Assembly (NCBI GenBank): GCA_023459795.1
Contig: JAEWSP010000007.1
Coordinates: 1-15,448, forward strand
Reading direction: 5' to 3'
Origin: Bacillota bacterium
Lineage (GTDB): Bacteria; Bacillota_I; Bacilli_A; RFN20; CAG-288
DNA length: 15,448 nt
Position 1 is the stretch's first letter. Each line of letters starts with the position of its first letter. The notes under the pieces were generated by a model. It was not told the DNA's origin, searched no databases, and worked only from the letters and a program-made list of their open reading frames with translations. Positions 12,852 through 15,448 of the stretch are shown piece by piece. The translations under genes and the position numbers were made by a program.

Positions 12852-14189
12852 CTAGTCAGCAAGCGTTCCGAACGGATCCCACGGCGGAAGAAGGACAGGT
12901 TCTTTCTTGAGAGCCTGGAGTTCTTCCTCGTTCAGGTACTTCCTGTCGATAGCCGCCTGGTAGACGAAATCCCGGAAGAAGTCTTCCGTGAAGACGAAGT
13001 ATCCGCTCTTGCCGATGGCTCCTCCCCAGGAATTCTCGATTTTCCATCTCGTCGGTTTCCCTTCTGGGAGATCAACGCCTGTGATGACCATGGCATGGTT
13101 CATAGCGGCGTGGTGGAAATCCAGCATATCCTTCTTGTCGAACCTGAGGTCTGCGTCAAAGGGAGTCCTGTAGTCGAAAGCGCCTTCGTCCCAGAGGCCT
13201 TCCGTCTGGTTCCGGAAGTAGGAAACATCGCTTCCGAACCATGTAATCTGCTTGTCCTTCAGCTGCTGGATGATCAGTTCCTCAAGCCGGTCCATGGAGA
13301 CATTCAGATGGGTGATCTTCTTCCCGCCGACGACGTTCCCAACAAGCTCGATCGTGTAGGTCTTGTTGTAAGGCTTGTCCGCAGTCGGCGCCTGGATTAC
13401 GGAAACGAACCGGTCCAGTTCCTCTCCGACATATTCCTTGTGGAAGGAAAGAGGAGTCATATCCTTCTCCCGGTGCAGGACCTTCTTCTTGTCTTTGTAG
13501 ACGAAGTCGAACTTCTGGGGCGGAAGTCCGAAGGAGTCGGTAAGGAGGACGTAGATCTTCTCCATCGCCTTCTTCTTCAGGCCCCGGAGTTCTTCTTCCC
13601 CTTTCTTCTCTTCCATGGCCTTGTAGCAGTCGGCGGCAAAGGAACGGAGGATTGCATTCCCTAACATCGTCGATTCCCTGGTGTTCTCGGACTGTGCCGT
13701 CTCCGGGAAGGCGCTCTTAGGGACGATGCCATACTTCTTCACGATGTCGGCATACATATCCCACTGCCCGCCGTCTCCCACCCCTGCAAGCAGGAAAGCC
13801 ATCTTCCTGGAATCCTTCTTCTCCCCGGTAAGGAGGAGGGTGATCACTCCTTCCATCTGGTAGTTGAACTTCTCCAGCTTGTCGTAATAGGAAATATAGT
13901 TCTGGCTGATCTCAAACTGGCCTTCGATGTTGGCTTTCTTGGCGATGATCTCCCTTAGGAGGTTGGAAGCGGAGAAGATCCAGCACCGTCCGGACTTCTT
14001 CTGGTCCGTAGCCGGAAGTGTCTCTATCTCTTCGCTGAAGGCAAACTGGCTTTCCCGGGAACGGTCCTGGGATAGGACAGACTGTCCTAGTCCGCTGTGG
14101 GACAGGACATGCCGCATCAGAGTATTCTTCTCTTCTCCTTCGTATTCTTCTCTTTCCTTCTGCAGTTCTTCTATTCCGATTTCTTTCAT
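12852..14189 (-). CDS. pepC: Aminopeptidase C / bleomycin hydrolase (peptidase family C1B)
   Basis: PepC is a papain-like cytoplasmic aminopeptidase, a hexameric cage that releases N-terminal residues from peptides. The 445-residue product is the normal size. The catalytic triad is intact: Cys69 in QKKSGRCWIFSASN, His365 in HAAMNHAMVITGVD and Asn386 in KIENSWG. The preceding Gln63 forms the oxyanion hole. The C-terminus is typically tucked into the active site to make the enzyme an aminopeptidase; here it ends PFGTLAD. The ATG at 14189 follows AAGAGG by 6 nt. A TTTTCA-17-TATAAG promoter lies upstream (14232-14204) and overlaps the T-tract of the preceding terminator. It ends at the shared bidirectional terminator. 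Confidence 0.95.
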   Translation of the reverse strand: MKEIGIEELQKEREEYEGEEKNTLMRHVLSHSGLGQSVLSQDRSRESQFAFSEEIETLPATDQKKSGRCWIFSASNLLREIIAKKANIEGQFEISQNYISYYDKLEKFNYQMEGVITLLLTGEKKDSRKMAFLLAGVGDGGQWDMYADIVKKYGIVPKSAFPETAQSENTRESTMLGNAILRSFAADCYKAMEEKKGEEELRGLKKKAMEKIYVLLTDSFGLPPQKFDFVYKDKKKVLHREKDMTPLSFHKEYVGEELDRFVSVIQAPTADKPYNKTYTIELVGNVVGGKKITHLNVSMDRLEELIIQQLKDKQITWFGSDVSYFRNQTEGLWDEGAFDYRTPFDADLRFDKKDMLDFHHAAMNHAMVITGVDLPEGKPTRWKIENSWGGAIGKSGYFVFTEDFFRDFVYQAAIDRKYLNEEELQALKKEPVLLPPWDPFGTLAD

Positions 14190-14203
14190 GTTTTACCTCT
14201 TTC

Positions 14204-14232
14204 CTTATAGGATACCAGCAAAGAAGTGAAAA
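14204..14232 (-). promoter_or_regulatory. pepC promoter
   Basis: TTTTCA (14232-14227), 17 nt and TATAAG (14209-14204) on the minus strand. The -35 lies inside the T-tract of the YitT gene terminator. Confidence 0.5.
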
Positions 14233-14267
14233 AGAAAACGGGAAGGAGGGAATTTCCCTTCTTCCCG
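14226..14267 (-). terminator. Terminator of the YitT-family gene
   Basis: On the minus strand CGGGAAG-a-AGGGAA and TTCCCT-c-CTTCCCG form a long stem with one mismatch (14267-14239), followed by TTTTCTTTTT. Confidence 0.88.
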
Positions 14268-14285
14268 CTGTCAAGTGCTTCCTTC

Positions 14286-15209
14286 TTATTTCCGGAGGGG
14301 TTCGAACATCCCGCCCTGTACCTGGCTGGCCTCATAGACGGAGATCATTGCCTGGGGGTCGATCCCCTTCATGGCAAGAAGGAGGCTCCTCATGTCCTTG
14401 TAGCTGAGGATGATGTTCGTCTTCGTCTTATTTGTCCGCGAGTAGCCGCCTTCGACGGTATCGAAGGTGCAGGTGGTATGGAGGGTATCGGAGACATAGG
14501 ACCGGATCTTCTCCTTGGCGTCCGAGATGATGTTGATGACATAGATGGTCTCCACTCTTCCGTAGAGAAGCTTGAGGGCTTCGGCCGAGATAGCTGCCGT
14601 AAGCACACCGACGAGAAGCTTGCCCCAGTCCTGGTAAGCGGCAAAGCCGATCAGGATGATTACGGAATCGATGGCAAGGGAGGCAAGGCCCTGCCGGATA
14701 TTGGTGAACTTCACAAGCAATACGCTAAGCACATCGCTTCCTCCCGTGCTTCCCTCTCCCGTAAAGCAGAGGGCAAGGCCGATACCGTTAAGGACTCCTC
14801 CGGCAAGGCCCAGAAGAATCAGTTTCGCTGTCTCATCCCCGGTTTCGAAGAAGGAATAGAGACCGATCCTGTTTACCATACCGATTCTGGTGAACAGCAT
14901 AACGAAGAGCGGATAGAGGATTGTTCCGAGAAGGCTCTTGAAGGCAAAATCCTTCCCGACAAAGAAGAAGGCAACAATCCAGCAGAGGACATTGAGACCG
15001 GCCAGGAAGAAGTCGGTGGTCTCCATATTGAAAAGAGGGAGGCAGACCTTGGAGAGGATCATGGCAATGGAGGTCATGCCGCCTTTGACGATGTCGAAAG
15101 GAATCAGGAAACAGCTATTGCTGAATCCAGTAATCAAAGAGCCGAAGAATATTAGAAGAAGGCTTTTATAAGGTATTTTTCTTATTTTCCGTTTTCCTGT
15201 GTTTTCCAC
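14286..15209 (-). CDS. YitT family membrane protein with DUF2179
   Basis: The 307-residue product has a hydrophobic N-terminal two thirds with about five or six membrane helices (YKSLLLIFFGSLITGFSNSC and following) and the YitT pattern CFLIPFDIVKGGMTSIAMIL. It includes the typical GEGSTGGSDVLSVLL loop. The last 80 or so residues form the cytoplasmic DUF2179 domain (ETIYVINIISDAKEKIRSYV to VYEASQVQGGMFEP). The family is widespread in Bacillota and is suspected to be a transporter; the substrate is not established. The start is GTG at 15209, with AAAGGAG about 10 nt upstream. It is a single-gene unit with a terminator downstream and a promoter at about 15283-15288 upstream. Confidence 0.92.
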   Translation of the reverse strand: MENTGKRKIRKIPYKSLLLIFFGSLITGFSNSCFLIPFDIVKGGMTSIAMILSKVCLPLFNMETTDFFLAGLNVLCWIVAFFFVGKDFAFKSLLGTILYPLFVMLFTRIGMVNRIGLYSFFETGDETAKLILLGLAGGVLNGIGLALCFTGEGSTGGSDVLSVLLVKFTNIRQGLASLAIDSVIILIGFAAYQDWGKLLVGVLTAAISAEALKLLYGRVETIYVINIISDAKEKIRSYVSDTLHTTCTFDTVEGGYSRTNKTKTNIILSYKDMRSLLLAMKGIDPQAMISVYEASQVQGGMFEPLRK

Positions 15210-15282
15210 TGGTTGTTTCTCCTTTCCGGGAAAGGAAGGAGTACTTTGCTCTCTTCCTCCGCTCTTCCTGTATTTCTCTTAT

Positions 15283-15309
15283 AGTATAACAGGAAAACCC
15301 GTTTTTCCT
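15283..15309 (-). promoter_or_regulatory. YitT gene -10 box and nearby inverted repeat
   Basis: TATACT (15288-15283) is the likely -10. AGGAAAA (15291-15297) and TTTTCCT (15303-15309) form an inverted repeat in the spacer between the -10 and the poor -35 (TTAGGA), a position suited to an operator. Confidence 0.45.
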
Positions 15310-15317
15310 AAGGCCTG

Positions 15318-15345
15318 AAAAAAAAAGGCATAAGCCCTCTTCCTA
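15318..15345 (-). terminator. Weak intrinsic terminator of the right-edge gene
   Basis: On the minus strand GGC-TTAT-GCC, extendable by A-U and G-U pairs, is followed by nine T. It directly follows the stop codon of the partial gene. Confidence 0.6.
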
Positions 15346-15448
15346 TTCTCCTAGAAGACCGGCTACATATGCCTGGCCCAGACGCCGTTTCTCTTCGCCG
15401 GGAACAAAAGCCGATAAACCGGAAGAGGAAATCTCCTTCCGGATGGAA
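15343..15448 (-). CDS. C-terminal end of a gene cut by the window edge
   Basis: The minus strand is open from the right edge to a TAG at 15345-15343 and reads SIRKEISSSGLSAFVPGEEK, RRLGQAYVAGLLGE. The composition and codon use resemble the neighbouring genes, and a terminator-like element follows the stop. Only 34 residues are visible and no family can be named. Confidence 0.5.
   Translation of the reverse strand, partial: SIRKEISSSGLSAFVPGEEKRRLGQAYVAGLLGE

Noticed and set aside
14226..15155. 309-codon open frame on the plus strand opposite the YitT gene
   Set aside because: Antisense shadow of a clear membrane protein; low-complexity Glu/Gly/Asp composition and no ribosome binding site.
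1..15448. CRISPR array, tRNA/rRNA genes, insertion sequence or prophage genes
   Set aside because: No regularly spaced repeats, cloverleaf with CCA-end context, transposase motifs or phage structural genes were seen on either strand.

Overview
The window reads as a chromosomal segment of a low-to-mid GC Gram-positive bacterium (Bacillota). Support comes from strong AGGAGG-type ribosome binding sites, sigma-A-like promoters, intrinsic terminators with U-tracts, a CIRCE-like HrcA site before htpG, an ECF-type vitamin transporter S component, a C1B aminopeptidase and a YitT/DUF2179 membrane protein. TGA is used as a stop (phosphatase gene, 5412-5414), so this is not a UGA=Trp mollicute. A gut-type Erysipelotrichia-like lineage would fit, but that is inference only.

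Layout. 1-880: AT-rich decayed region, with a leftward promoter plus inverted repeat at the edge and a frameshifted RloB/AbiLii-like gene on the minus strand. 897-2150: intact RloA/AbiLi-like ATPase with its own promoter; together these are the remains of a two-gene phage-defence module. 2269-4357 (minus): guaB and an uncharacterised membrane protein, separated by terminators. 4430-5414 (plus): a small basic ORF and a histidine phosphatase. 5461-6256 (minus): ECF S component behind a long, hairpin-rich leader, with the start codon caught in an 11-bp inverted repeat. 6414-8522 (plus): htpG with CIRCE-like site, promoter, palindrome and terminator. 8558-10068 (minus): a glycerophosphodiester phosphodiesterase-tcdA operon. 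10142-10880 (minus): a broken zinc-ribbon/transmembrane gene and possible further gene debris. 10891-11880 (plus): a tandem pair of diverged paralogues of no family I recognise. 11921-12778 (plus): sugar-nucleotidyltransferase-like protein. 12852-15288 (minus): pepC and a YitT-family membrane protein. 15343-15448: C-terminal end of another minus-strand gene.

Most genes are housekeeping singletons with their own promoters and terminators (GMP synthesis, protein folding, tRNA modification, lipid head-group and peptide turnover, vitamin uptake). The least ordinary parts are the decayed RloAB/AbiL-like locus, the structured leader and start-codon hairpin of the ECF gene, the double operator-like architecture before htpG, and the unrecognised paralogue pair.
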